From: JAFGBI01 sp964454025
GTDB taxonomy: Bacteria > Myxococcota_A > Polyangia > Polyangiales > Polyangiaceae
DNA length: 64,000 bases
Assembly: GCA_964454025.1 (NCBI GenBank)
Contig: CAYVRP010000022.1
Location: 19,268-83,267, forward strand
Direction: 5' to 3'
The notes under the pieces were generated by a model. It was not told the origin of the DNA and did not search any database. It was given only the letters and a program-made list of their open reading frames with translations. Position 1 is the first letter of the stretch, and each line of letters begins with the position of its first letter. This document shows positions 1 to 9,112 of the stretch, one piece after another. The position numbers and the translations under genes were made by a program.

Positions 1-58
1 CGCCTGACCACGGGCGTCCTGCGCCGACGGTCGGTCCGGGTCACGAGCGGCCGTCCGA

Positions 59-75
59 GTCACGGCCGCCGTGAC
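59..75 (-). terminator. Hairpin downstream of menE, possible operon terminator
   Basis: A perfect 7-bp inverted repeat (GTCACGG / CCGTGAC, 3-base loop) lies 11 bases beyond the menE stop codon. There is no T tract after it on the minus strand, so it is only a terminator-like hairpin or mRNA 3'-end stabiliser. The rest of bases 1-86 holds nothing I recognise. Confidence 0.35.
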
Positions 76-86
76 GCCGCCGGTCC

Positions 87-1580
87 TCACGCGAAGCGGG
101 CCACGAGCGCTGCCAGCAGGGGTCGATCGAGCTTCCCGCTCGGCGAGCGAGGCAGCTCTGCCAGGCCGTGGAGCTCCCGCGGCAGCTCATGCGCGGCGAG
201 GCGTCCACGGAGGCGCGCCCGCAACTCGTCGAGCCCCATCGGGTCCCCGCTCCAGACGACGAACGCGACCACGCGCTGGCCCCACTCGTGGTCGGGGCGG
301 CCCGCGACGGCAGCCTCCGCGATCTCTGGCAGACCGAGGAGCTCCGCCTCGATGCGCTCTGGCATGACCTTCTCCCCGCCGGTGATCAGGGTCGTGTCGG
401 CGCGTCCGTGAACGTGGAGGCGGCCTGCCGGATCGAGGTGCCCGAGGTCGGCAGTCACGAACCACCCCTCGGCGTCGAGCGGGAGCGGCTCCACGACCCA
501 GGGCGGGGCGCCGCTGGCGCGGGCGGTTCCGGGCGAGGTCGGGGCTTCGGTGCAGCCGAGGACGTAGCCGGTCGCGAGCGTCGGTCCCCGGACGGCGATC
601 CTTTCGCCTCGGGTGGTGACCTCGATGCCCGGGAGCGGCAGCCCGGCCCCGAGATCGGGGTGCGGTGCGGTGCCCCGGGGCTGGACCGTGACCTGGGAGG
701 AGGTTTCCGTCAGACCGTAGGTCGTGAGCAAGGGCCAGCCCGCGGCCGCCGCCCGCGCCAGGACGTCGGCCGGGCAGGGTGCGCCTCCGACGAGGATGGC
801 GCGGACCGAGGGCGGGGGCCGGAAGCCCACGGCGAGCAGGCGGGCCACCTGCGTCGGCACCAGGGAGAGCAACGTCACCCGCTCGCGCGTCACGACCTCG
901 GCGAGCGCCGCGGGCTCGGCGCTCGGGGGGACGACGACCGTCCGCCGCGCGATGAGGCAGCGCGTCAGCACGGAGAGCCCCCCGACGTGGGCGAGAGGGA
1001 GCGCGAGTAACCACCGATCGTCGGGCTCCCAGCCCAGGTGCGCGGCGCTCGCGCGCGCCGAGGCGACGATCGCGCGTCGCGACAGGATCACCGCCTTGGG
1101 TGCGCCGCTGCTGCCGCTGGTCGCTATCACCACGAGCGCGCGGTCGTCGTTCGGAGGAGAGCTGCGGGCCGCGGCGGCGAGCTCCGCCGCGCCTGGATCC
1201 CGTGCCGCCGGCGCGCGAGGCTCGTGGGACGCCTCGCCGCGGAGCGGCGCGTCGCCGCCCGTCTCGGAGGTTTCCAGGAGACGGGCTCCCAGCTCCGCGG
1301 CGAACGCCACCCGGGCCGTGGGCGGTGACCGGGGGTGGAGGAGCACGGCCGGGACACCGAGCGCGAAGCAGGCGAGGACGAGCTCGAGGGAACCGAGGGT
1401 GGCCTCTCCCACGAGCGCTACTGGCCTGGGCGCGACGGGACGGTGCTCCTCGCCTGCGACCTGGGCGAGGCGCTCCTCGGTGCGGCGCCCCAGCTCGGCG
1501 AAGCTGATGGTGCGACCCGCGATCACCACCGCCGGGGTCGCGCCGGCTTCCGCGGCGGCGGCGAAGATCGAGAGCGTCAC
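87..1580 (-). CDS. menE: o-succinylbenzoate-CoA ligase (MenE)
   Basis: Cytoplasmic adenylate-forming enzyme that activates o-succinylbenzoate with ATP and CoA in menaquinone synthesis. The 497-residue product has the ANL-superfamily P-loop (IATSGSSGAPKAV), the LTTYGLTETSS motif, and the C-terminal SGKLDR segment carrying the catalytic lysine. The GTG start was chosen because it overlaps the menC stop in a GTGA junction and begins exactly at conserved sequence; the open frame extends much further upstream but that part is antisense-like noise inside menC. It is the last gene of the men operon. Family membership is firm; assignment to MenE rather than another acyl-CoA ligase rests on its place beside menC and menB. 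Confidence 0.93.
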   Translation of the reverse strand: MTLSIFAAAAEAGATPAVVIAGRTISFAELGRRTEERLAQVAGEEHRPVAPRPVALVGEATLGSLELVLACFALGVPAVLLHPRSPPTARVAFAAELGARLLETSETGGDAPLRGEASHEPRAPAARDPGAAELAAAARSSPPNDDRALVVIATSGSSGAPKAVILSRRAIVASARASAAHLGWEPDDRWLLALPLAHVGGLSVLTRCLIARRTVVVPPSAEPAALAEVVTRERVTLLSLVPTQVARLLAVGFRPPPSVRAILVGGAPCPADVLARAAAAGWPLLTTYGLTETSSQVTVQPRGTAPHPDLGAGLPLPGIEVTTRGERIAVRGPTLATGYVLGCTEAPTSPGTARASGAPPWVVEPLPLDAEGWFVTADLGHLDPAGRLHVHGRADTTLITGGEKVMPERIEAELLGLPEIAEAAVAGRPDHEWGQRVVAFVVWSGDPMGLDELRARLRGRLAAHELPRELHGLAELPRSPSGKLDRPLLAALVARFA

Positions 1581-2719
1581 CGGCCCTCCTCCGTGGCGAG
1601 CGGTACCACCCCGAGGCCCGGCTCGTTCCAGGGCACGAGCACAGCCCCACGGAGCGCGGGCACCACCCGGAGCGGCCAAGCACCGAGGCCAGGGTGGACA
1701 TCGAGCCCCATCGCCCTCCGAGTCGACCCGACGGCCAGAGCCACGGCGGCTGCGGCAGCGAGGGCGACGGGACCGTCGAGGGCGTGGGTGACGATGACGT
1801 CGACGCCGACGTCGCGCGCCTCGGCGGCGATCTCGAGCGCCCGCGCCGGTCCGCCGAGGATCGTGGGCTTGAGGACGACCGCTGCGGGGAACCCTTCGCC
1901 AGCGACCGCACGGAGGGTGCCGGCCGGCACGTCGCGGAGCGACTCGTCGAGCGCGACCGGGAGCGGGGACGCGGCGATCCGGCGGGCGATCTCGCGCGCG
2001 GCGCGGTCCCCGGCGGCGACTGCGACGAGGTCGAGCTCCGCCGCCGGCTCCTCCACCAGCTCGCAGCCGAGCGCGGCGAGACGGTGCAACGCGGGAAGCG
2101 CCTCGGCCAGGCGCAGCGCTCGGTTCGCGTCGAGGCGCAGATCGACGTCCGGGGCCGCTTCGCGCGCGGCGCGCGCGAGCTCGATCTCGCGCTCCAGCGC
2201 CCCGGGGCGCCCCACCTTGAGCTTCAGACAACGCATTCCTCGGGCCCGCGCCGAGGCCGCCTCGGCGGCGACCTGGTCGGGGGTTTCCCCGAGCAACAGC
2301 GCTCCGAGCGGGAGGGGGGCAGGAGCGGAGGGGCCACGGGGCGCCAGCAGCGCCCAGGTGGGGCGACCGAGGACGCGTCCCAGCAGGTCGAGCGCCGCGG
2401 TTTCGAGAGCGCACCGCGCCGCCGGCGGGAGCCCCGCCCGGATCGCTGCCGTCGCCACCGCCCACTCAGCGAACGGCATGTTCTCGTCGAGCCGGAGCCC
2501 ATCCAGGGGTAGCCCGGCGAGCGCGGCCCGGCAGTCGGCGAGCGACTCACGCGATAGGCCCGGAAGCGGGCTCGCCTCGCCCTCGCCAGCATGACCGCGG
2601 CTCTCGGCGAGCTGGAGCAGCAACCCCGCGCGCCGACCCCAGGAGGCGTGCGCGTTGCTCGCCGGGGTCGCGAGTGCCCCGCCGAACTCCAAGCAGCGCG
2701 CGGATCTCAGCGCTATCAC
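1577..2719 (-). CDS. menC: o-succinylbenzoate synthase (MenC)
   Basis: Enolase-superfamily dehydratase converting SHCHC to o-succinylbenzoate. The 380-residue protein shows the expected catalytic and metal ligand order: KLKVG lysine, DLRLDAN aspartate, ELVEEP glutamate, ALDESL acidic pair and VVLKP lysine. The start is a GTG overlapping the menA stop (GTGA); the longer frame to base 2986 is discarded because it would run deep into menA and is arginine-rich noise. Translational coupling to menA and menE is implied by the 4-base overlaps on both sides. Confidence 0.93.
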   Translation of the reverse strand: MIALRSARCLEFGGALATPASNAHASWGRRAGLLLQLAESRGHAGEGEASPLPGLSRESLADCRAALAGLPLDGLRLDENMPFAEWAVATAAIRAGLPPAARCALETAALDLLGRVLGRPTWALLAPRGPSAPAPLPLGALLLGETPDQVAAEAASARARGMRCLKLKVGRPGALEREIELARAAREAAPDVDLRLDANRALRLAEALPALHRLAALGCELVEEPAAELDLVAVAAGDRAAREIARRIAASPLPVALDESLRDVPAGTLRAVAGEGFPAAVVLKPTILGGPARALEIAAEARDVGVDVIVTHALDGPVALAAAAAVALAVGSTRRAMGLDVHPGLGAWPLRVVPALRGAVLVPWNEPGLGVVPLATEEGR

Positions 2720-3669
2720 CCGCCGCTTCTCCCGTCGAAGGCGAGGGAAGTGGCGAAGATCAGGCCGAAGACGAGGGTCAGCGCCGCGGTCCCCACCAGG
2801 CTGCGGTTGAGGGCGCGTCCCTCGTCCGTGTAGAGGCGAAGGACGCGCCAGCCGGCGAGGGGCAGCGTCGCGAGGGGCGCGAGGACCGGCGCGCCAACGA
2901 GCCCGAGCAACCAGAGCGCCAGCGGCGTCGCATACGCGATCGCGACGAGGCCGGCGTACTCGAGCCGCGCCGCGGCGCGTCCCCAACGGACGGCGAGGGT
3001 GCGCTTGCCCGCCAGGACGTCGGTGTCGCGGTCGCGGAGGTTGTTGACCACCAGGATCGCGGCCGCGAGGGTCCCGGGTGGAACGCTCGCGAACAGGGCG
3101 AGCGGCGGCACCGTCCCGAGCACGACGAAGGTCGTCCCCGTGACCGCGACCACGCCGAAGAAGAGGAAGACGAAGAGCTCCCCGAGCCCATGATATCCGA
3201 TCGGGTAGGGGCCTCCCGTGTAGGCGAGGGCGCTCAGGAGCGAGGCGACTCCGACCACGACGACCCAGGGTCCCGCTGCCGCGGCGAGGTAGAGCCCGAC
3301 CCCGACCAGGGTCCCGATCACGGTCAACATCCCGATCTGGACGGCGCGGGGCGTCAGCAGCCCCGACTGGACCGCGCGCGGGGGTCCGAGGCGCGCGCTG
3401 GTGTCCGCTCCGCGCTGGAAGTCGAAGACGTCGTTGGCGAGGTTGGAGAGGATCTGGAGCAGGAGCGCGCCGGCGAGGGCGCCGAGGACCGGGCTGGCCC
3501 GCAGCGTGCCCTCCCGTTGGGCGACCGCGGCCCCGATGGCGACCGGCACGACGGCGGCAGGGAGGGTCGCGGGCCGGGTGGCCAGCACCCAGGCCGCCAC
3601 GGAGCCTGGCTGCGGGAGTCGAGCGCCGGGGGGTGTCGGCCCGGTCGGGGCGCGCGCTGTCGTCCTCAC
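2716..3669 (-). CDS. menA: 1,4-dihydroxy-2-naphthoate polyprenyltransferase (MenA)
   Basis: Integral membrane UbiA-family prenyltransferase that attaches the polyprenyl tail to DHNA. The 317-residue sequence has the first Asp-rich motif in SNLANDVFDFQRGAD and the second in NNLRDRDTDVLAGKRTLAVRWG, with about eight hydrophobic segments. The GTG start overlaps the menB stop (GTGA) and gives a short charged N-terminus before the first helix. Length fits the family (about 290-320). Confidence 0.93.
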   Translation of the reverse strand: MRTTARAPTGPTPPGARLPQPGSVAAWVLATRPATLPAAVVPVAIGAAVAQREGTLRASPVLGALAGALLLQILSNLANDVFDFQRGADTSARLGPPRAVQSGLLTPRAVQIGMLTVIGTLVGVGLYLAAAAGPWVVVVGVASLLSALAYTGGPYPIGYHGLGELFVFLFFGVVAVTGTTFVVLGTVPPLALFASVPPGTLAAAILVVNNLRDRDTDVLAGKRTLAVRWGRAAARLEYAGLVAIAYATPLALWLLGLVGAPVLAPLATLPLAGWRVLRLYTDEGRALNRSLVGTAALTLVFGLIFATSLAFDGRSGG

Positions 3670-4490
3670 GGGTACCGCTTGAAACGGCTGAAGTCCGGCG
3701 CCCGCTTCTGCACGAAGGCGTCGCGCCCCTCCTGTGCCTCCTCGCTCAAGTAGTAGAGCAGAGTGGCGTTGCCGGCGAGCTCCTGGAGCCCGGCCTGGCC
3801 GTCGCAGTCCGCATTGAGCGCGGCCTTGATGCACCGGAGCGCCAGCGGGCTGTGCCGAAGGATCTCGCGGCACCAGCGCACCGTCTCGGTTTCCAGCGCC
3901 TCGTAGGGGACCACCGTGTTGACGAGCCCCATCGCCAGCGCCTCGTTCGCGTCGTACTGGCGGCAGAGCATCCAGATCTCGCGCGCCTTCTTCTGACCGA
4001 CGACGCGAGCCAGGTAGCTGGCACCGTACCCCCCGTCGAAGCTCCCCACGCGGGGCCCCGTCTGGCCAAAACGTGCGTTGTCCGCCGCGATGGTCAGGTC
4101 GCAGACCAGGTGAAGGACGTGGCCGCCGCCGATGGCGTAGCCCGCCACCATCGCGATCACGGGCTTCGGCAGGGTGCGGATCTGGCGCTGGAGATCGAGG
4201 ACGTTGAGGCGCGGGACGCCGTCGGCCCCCACGTAACCGGCGTCGCCACGGATCTTCTGGTCGCCGCCGGAGCAGAACGCCTCGCGGCCCTCTCCGGTCA
4301 AGATGACGACGCCGATCCCCGAGTCGGCCCGCGCGTCCGCGAAAGCCTGGCTCATCTCGTCCACGGTCTGGGGACGGAAGGCGTTGCGAACGTGAGGGCG
4401 CGCGATCGTGATCTTCGCGATCCCCTCCGCGGCCTTCTCGTAGCGGATGTCCTCGAAGCCCGGGCAGCGAGTCCAGGAAACGGCGGTCAT
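3666..4490 (-). CDS. menB: 1,4-dihydroxy-2-naphthoyl-CoA synthase (MenB)
   Basis: Crotonase-fold enzyme performing the ring-closing Dieckmann condensation of o-succinylbenzoyl-CoA. The 274-residue product carries the MenB-diagnostic stretches FCSGGDQ, GYAIGGGHVLHLVCDLTIAADNA and FGQTGPRVGSFDGGYG, and the characteristic C-terminal RAPDFSRFKRYP-type ending. The ATG overlaps the menH stop in ATGA fashion. Sequence is very close to the family consensus, so this is among the surest calls in the window. Confidence 0.97.
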   Translation of the reverse strand: MTAVSWTRCPGFEDIRYEKAAEGIAKITIARPHVRNAFRPQTVDEMSQAFADARADSGIGVVILTGEGREAFCSGGDQKIRGDAGYVGADGVPRLNVLDLQRQIRTLPKPVIAMVAGYAIGGGHVLHLVCDLTIAADNARFGQTGPRVGSFDGGYGASYLARVVGQKKAREIWMLCRQYDANEALAMGLVNTVVPYEALETETVRWCREILRHSPLALRCIKAALNADCDGQAGLQELAGNATLLYYLSEEAQEGRDAFVQKRAPDFSRFKRYP

Positions 4491-5233
4491 GGGCGATGGT
4501 CCTTGCTCAGGATGCGCGCGAGCGCCAGGGGCGATTCGCGCGGAACGTTGTGTCCCGCGCCGGACACCCGGTGGAGCCGGGCGTCCGGGCGCGCCTGGAG
4601 GATACGGCCGGCATGCCCCAGGAAATCCGCGTCGAGCTCGCCCACGACCAGGTCGAGGGGGATCCGGCTCCTCGTGAGCCGCGGGAGCAGGTCGGGCATC
4701 TCCGCCAGTCCGAGCACCTGCAGCGCGCGGGCGAGCCCCCGGGGGTCGTGCCCCAGACGCTCGCGGCGCTGGGCCTCGCGGCGAGCGGGCGACAGGGGGG
4801 CCGGGCTGGTGAGGATCGGCTGACGCTCCCAGGCGTCCACGAAGCGGGTGAGATCACCGGCCATGAGCAGCTGCACCCAGCTCGCGTCCTGGGCGCGGCG
4901 GCCCGCGCGGGCGGCGCTCCCGGTGAGGCCGGGGTGGGCGCCGATCACGGTGAGTCGCTCCACCCGAGCCGGATGGTCGAGGGCCAGCGCCAGCGCGAGG
5001 CGTCCCCCCAGCGAGTAACCGACGAGGTGAACCGGCTCCTCCGTCCACGCCCTGATGAGCGCCGCGAGGCGGCGGACCTCGTCGCCGAACGTGGCGACGA
5101 GGTCAGGAAACGGCGCGTCCCCGTGACCCGCCAGGCGCGGGCGCAGGGCGGCCCGCCCCGGGAGCGCCGCCACGACCTCGTCGAAGGTCCGCGGGCTGCC
5201 CGTGAACCCGTGGAGCAGCACGAGGGGGCTCAC
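4487..5233 (-). CDS. menH: SHCHC synthase-like alpha/beta hydrolase (MenH)
   Basis: Probable 2-succinyl-6-hydroxy-2,4-cyclohexadiene-1-carboxylate synthase, the step after MenD. The 248-residue alpha/beta hydrolase has the oxyanion region LLHGFTGSPRTFDEV, nucleophile elbow VGYSLGGR, a late Asp (VVGELDADFL) and catalytic His (SGAGHNVPRE). The GTG start overlaps the menD stop (GTGA). MenH sequences are hard to separate from general hydrolases; the assignment relies on its position between menD and menB. Confidence 0.88.
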   Translation of the reverse strand: MSPLVLLHGFTGSPRTFDEVVAALPGRAALRPRLAGHGDAPFPDLVATFGDEVRRLAALIRAWTEEPVHLVGYSLGGRLALALALDHPARVERLTVIGAHPGLTGSAARAGRRAQDASWVQLLMAGDLTRFVDAWERQPILTSPAPLSPARREAQRRERLGHDPRGLARALQVLGLAEMPDLLPRLTRSRIPLDLVVGELDADFLGHAGRILQARPDARLHRVSGAGHNVPRESPLALARILSKDHRP

Positions 5234-7023
5234 CCGACGACCTCCCGCGCCATGCGTCGCGCGACCTCGGCGCGCAGCCGGACGAGCTCCCCGTGAGGCT
5301 CGCCCGGCGCTAGCTGCGCATCGACCACGGTGACGCCGGGCGCCGCGTGCGCGGCCTCCAGCGCGGTCTCGAGGTCCTTCGGGTGCTGCACGGCGCGGTA
5401 GCGGTGGCCGTAGAGCTCCGCCGCGTGCCGGAGATCGAAGGCGTGCGGCGTGGTCAGATACTTGAGCTCCTCGGGGCTGGCGACGGTCGCGACGGGGAGC
5501 TCCTCGAAGATGCGGCCGCCGCCGTCGTTGAGCACGACGATGACGAGCGGTGCGCGGACCTGCCGCGCTGCCCAGAGCCCCCCGACGTCGTGGAGGAAGC
5601 TCACGTCGCCGAGCAGCAGCGTGGTCGGACCGCGCGCGACGGCGACGCCGGCAGCCGTGGACACCAGCCCGTCGATCCCGTTGGCGCCCCGGTTGGCGAC
5701 CACCAGGATCGCGAAGTCGGAGCGGGGCGTGAACAGGTCCACGGCGCGGAGCGGCAGGCTGCTGCCGAGCACCAGGGAGCTCCCCCGCGGCAACGCCTCG
5801 AGGGTGGCCGCGACAGCGCGCCCCTCGGTCAGCCCCCCGGAGCCGCCCTCGAGCACCGCCCGCACGGCCTCCGCCGCCGGTACCTGGAGCCGGGCGAGCT
5901 CGGCGACGAAGGATCGCCGGCGGCACACGGCGGCGGTCACCGGTGCGGGCAGTTGCGCGAGCAACAGCTCGATCGAGGTCCGGAGATCCGCCTCCACATG
6001 GACGAGCGCGGTGTGAGAAGGGTCTGCCCAGCCGTGCGGTGAGAGTACGAGGCGCTCGACGGGGGGGCGGAGCCAGTCGTCCCATCCCGCTGTCAGCGGC
6101 GCTGCCCCGATCTGCAGCACCACGTCCGGGCTGACCCGCGCGCGGAAGTGGGCGTCGAGCAGCAGCGGCTCGATGCGGTCCATCAGCGCCTTTCCGGCGC
6201 CGACGGCGGCCGTCCGGAGCTGGCTCGTGGTTTCGCAGGCGAGCGCGAAATCCAGGCGGCCGGCCAGCTCGCCGAGGAGCGCCGGCGGCGGGGCCTGGGC
6301 GGGAGTGAGCGCTCCGCAGAAGACCAGGCCGCGCTCGGCGCGCGCCAGACGCGTGGCGATTTCGCCGATGGCTTCGTTCGCAGGTTGGAGCCGCGAGGGC
6401 GCGAGGTCACCACGTGACCCGTCCGCGGCGAGCGCCGCCGCGGCGCGCGCGAGGGCTCGACCTTCGGGCGACGTCGCCGGGGTCGGCTCGAGCGGCTTGG
6501 CGGCGCGGGCGTTGATGTGGACGGGTCCCGGGCGCGGTCCCCGCGCGAGGGCGATGGCCTGCGCGACGCGGCGGATGGCGCCGCGCAGCGCCGGCAGTCG
6601 TGTGTCCGGGTTGCCGAGATCGACGGCGTGGCGGACGTGCGCGTCGAAGAGCCGGGTCTGCTCGATGGTTTGCGGTGCCCCGCAGTGAATCAGCTCCAGG
6701 GGGCGGTCCGCCGTGACCACCACCAGCGGGCAGCCGGTCGCGCTGGCCTCGATCACGGCCGGGAGGTAGTGCGCCGGGGCGGTCCCGGAGGTCGACAGCA
6801 GGGCGACCGGGGCTCCGGTGGCCTTGATCCGTCCCAGCGCGAAGAACCCGGCGCTCCGCTCGTCCGTCACCGACCAGCAGGTGAGCTCGGCGCGTCGCAA
6901 GCTCGCCAGCACGAACGGCGTCGAGCGCGATCCGGGGCTCACCACCACGTCGCGCAAGCCGCCCGCGACCAGCCCGGCGACGACGAGGTCCGCCCAGGGT
7001 CCCACGAGCTCGCCGTCGTTCAT
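5230..7023 (-). CDS. menD: SEPHCHC synthase, ThDP-dependent (MenD)
   Basis: Thiamine-diphosphate enzyme adding the succinyl semialdehyde unit from 2-oxoglutarate to isochorismate. The 597-residue protein begins with MNDGELVGPWADLVVAGLVAGG and has VVSPGSRSTP, the ATDERSAGFF-type glutamate-containing segment (VTDERSAGFFALG), LLSTSGTAPAHYLPAVIEA, and the ThDP-binding GLLGDVSFLHD / LNDGGGRIF-like region near the C-terminus (LLLGDVSFLHDVGGL, VLNDGGGRIFEELP). The ATG overlaps the menF stop by ATGA. Length and motif order are typical. Confidence 0.96.
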   Translation of the reverse strand: MNDGELVGPWADLVVAGLVAGGLRDVVVSPGSRSTPFVLASLRRAELTCWSVTDERSAGFFALGRIKATGAPVALLSTSGTAPAHYLPAVIEASATGCPLVVVTADRPLELIHCGAPQTIEQTRLFDAHVRHAVDLGNPDTRLPALRGAIRRVAQAIALARGPRPGPVHINARAAKPLEPTPATSPEGRALARAAAALAADGSRGDLAPSRLQPANEAIGEIATRLARAERGLVFCGALTPAQAPPPALLGELAGRLDFALACETTSQLRTAAVGAGKALMDRIEPLLLDAHFRARVSPDVVLQIGAAPLTAGWDDWLRPPVERLVLSPHGWADPSHTALVHVEADLRTSIELLLAQLPAPVTAAVCRRRSFVAELARLQVPAAEAVRAVLEGGSGGLTEGRAVAATLEALPRGSSLVLGSSLPLRAVDLFTPRSDFAILVVANRGANGIDGLVSTAAGVAVARGPTTLLLGDVSFLHDVGGLWAARQVRAPLVIVVLNDGGGRIFEELPVATVASPEELKYLTTPHAFDLRHAAELYGHRYRAVQHPKDLETALEAAHAAPGVTVVDAQLAPGEPHGELVRLRAEVARRMAREVVG

Positions 7024-8402
7024 GGGCGCGCGGCTCCGAGCGCGGAGAGGAACGTGGTGAGCTTGAGTCGGATCTCGGCGGCCTCGGCGGCGGGCGCGGA
7101 CCCGGCGACGATCCCGGCGCCAGCCCACAGCTCCGCCTCCTCGTCGGTCAAGAGCCCCGATCGGATCGCCACCACGAAATCACCGTCTCCCGACCCGTCG
7201 ACCCAGCCCACCGGCGACGCGTACCAGCCCCGCGGCGAAGGTTCGTTGCGCTCGATCCAGGCGAGCGCGGTCGCGGTCGGCGTGCCCCCGACGGCCGGGG
7301 TGGGGTGCAGCCGTTCGACGAGTCGGAGCACGTGCCAGGAGCGCGCGAGCTGCCCCTCGATCGGGGTCCGGAGGTGCACGACTTCGCGCGCCGCCCGCAG
7401 CACGGGGACCCGGGGGACGTCGAGGGAAGCGCAGAGCGGTCGGAGCCGGTCGGCGAGGTCGCGCACGACGAAGCCGTGCTCGGTGAGCTCCTTCTCGCTG
7501 AGCAGAAGCGTCTCCGGCGCCCGCGCTCCGTCGCGCGCGGCCGAGCCCGCCAGCGCCTCGGCCATCACCGCAAGACCCGCGCGCGCGATCAATCGCTCGG
7601 GGGTGGCCCCGAGGAAGCACCGGCCACCCTGGTGGAACGCGAAGACGGTCGCGCGCGGGTTCTCGTCCAGCAGACGTGCGAGCACGGCGCTCGCGTCGAG
7701 CCTGGTATCGACGCGGAGCCGGACGCGATGAGCGACCACGACCTTGTCGAGTTCCCCCCGGTCGGTGGCGGCGCAGGCGGCCTCGAGGCGCCGGAGCAGG
7801 TCCGCGTCGGGCGGGCCGGGATCGCGCCCCGCTCGCGGCCCCGGGGGGGCGACGGGCGCCGGCGGATCGAGCGCGGCGGCCAGCGAGACGAGTCGCTCGA
7901 CAGCGGCATCCCACTCGTGCAGCGGCTCGCCGTCGCGCCGCGCGAGCCCCAGCCAGCCCCGTCCCCCGCTCGCCACGTAGGTGACCCGCGGCAGCAAGAA
8001 ACGCGCGTCGCCGAAGCCGATCCAGCTCCCGCGGGCGGCCGCGCCCGGCCGGAACGCGAAGCCCCCGAACGCCCGCGGCGGCGGGGCGCCTTCCGTGAAC
8101 GCGCGGCTGACGACGCGGCCGAGCGCGACGGTGACGGCTCGCTCGACCTCGGTGAAGCGCGCGTCGCCCGCGCCCGTGACGACGGTGCAGGCGCCGAAGC
8201 CCGCGCAGCTGAGCCCCGTGGGATCTCGCCAGGCCACGTCCGGCAGCTCGCCGAACGCGTGCACCACGGCCATCAAGGGGGCGACAGGGGCCGGGATCCA
8301 CGCGAGCGTGGCGTCGTCCCCGCGCCGCGCTGCGGCTCGGAGCCACCCCTCCGCGGTCCGCCCGTCGCCGCCACGGGCGCTCGACGCGGACGCCGCGATC
8401 AT
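7020..8402 (-). CDS. menF: Isochorismate synthase (MenF-type)
   Basis: Converts chorismate to isochorismate, the committed step. The 460-residue chorismate-binding enzyme has the family core: KVVVAHRVRL, the ATPERLIAR segment, LAGSAARDG, SEKELTEHGFVVRDL, HLRTPIEG, LHPTPAVGGTPT and the C-terminal GAGIVAGSAPAAEAAEIRLK. The ATG at the ubiE/menG stop (ATGA) is used; the open frame upstream is noise. It could in principle feed a siderophore, but its operon fixes it to menaquinone. Confidence 0.95.
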   Translation of the reverse strand: MIAASASSARGGDGRTAEGWLRAAARRGDDATLAWIPAPVAPLMAVVHAFGELPDVAWRDPTGLSCAGFGACTVVTGAGDARFTEVERAVTVALGRVVSRAFTEGAPPPRAFGGFAFRPGAAARGSWIGFGDARFLLPRVTYVASGGRGWLGLARRDGEPLHEWDAAVERLVSLAAALDPPAPVAPPGPRAGRDPGPPDADLLRRLEAACAATDRGELDKVVVAHRVRLRVDTRLDASAVLARLLDENPRATVFAFHQGGRCFLGATPERLIARAGLAVMAEALAGSAARDGARAPETLLLSEKELTEHGFVVRDLADRLRPLCASLDVPRVPVLRAAREVVHLRTPIEGQLARSWHVLRLVERLHPTPAVGGTPTATALAWIERNEPSPRGWYASPVGWVDGSGDGDFVVAIRSGLLTDEEAELWAGAGIVAGSAPAAEAAEIRLKLTTFLSALGAARP

Positions 8403-9112
8403 GGTCGTCCGCCCGCGCCCCCGACGTAGAGGTGGACCGCGCCCAAACTGAGCGCGGTCACTCCCGTCACCGCGAAGCCCGCGGCGGTGAGCTCCTCGGC
8501 GAAGAGCGCGGCGCTCGGGAACGAAGCGATCGAGCGCGCGAGGTAGCGATACTCCGCTTTGCCGCCGAGCGCGGCGCCGATCCATGGCACCACCCGGTGC
8601 ACGTGGAGGCGCGCCAGCGGCGCCAGCAGGCCCCGGCGCGGGTCGGAGAGCTCCAGCACCACGAACCGGGATCCGGGCCGCAGGATGCGACGGATCTCCA
8701 GGAGCGCGCGCGGCCGTTCGGGCACGTTCCGGATCCCGAACGCCACGCACGCGGCGTCGAAAGAAGCGGCCGGGAAGGGGAGCGCGCGGACGTCACCGGC
8801 CACGAGCTCGATACGATCGTGGAGCCCGAGGCGCACGATCTTCGCCTGGCCCACCGCTAGCATGCGAGGCGAGGCATCCACCCCGACGAGTCGAGCCGTG
8901 GGGTAACGTCGCGCGGCCGCGATCGCGAGGTCCCCGGTCCCGGTCGCGATGTCGAGGACGCGGGCGTCGTCGCGAAGCTCGAGCGCGCGAACCGCCGCCC
9001 GCCGCCAACTCCCGTCGATGCCGAGGGAGATGAGGCGATTCGCGAGGTCGTAGCGGGGGGCGATGCGATCGAACATCGGCCCGGAACCGGCCTGCGGGCG
9101 CGCCGGATCCAT
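8399..9112 (-). CDS. menG: Demethylmenaquinone methyltransferase (MenG/UbiE)
   Basis: SAM-dependent C-methyltransferase for the last step of menaquinone synthesis. The 237-residue product shows MFDRIAPRYDLANRLISLGID, motif I VLDIATGTGD, and the family block ACVAFGIRNVPERPRALLEIRRILRPG. It is the first gene of the operon, with a good Shine-Dalgarno (AGGAAGG, about 6 bases before ATG). As no ubiquinone genes are visible, menaquinone is the inferred substrate. Confidence 0.95.
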   Translation of the reverse strand: MDPARPQAGSGPMFDRIAPRYDLANRLISLGIDGSWRRAAVRALELRDDARVLDIATGTGDLAIAAARRYPTARLVGVDASPRMLAVGQAKIVRLGLHDRIELVAGDVRALPFPAASFDAACVAFGIRNVPERPRALLEIRRILRPGSRFVVLELSDPRRGLLAPLARLHVHRVVPWIGAALGGKAEYRYLARSIASFPSAALFAEELTAAGFAVTGVTALSLGAVHLYVGGAGGRP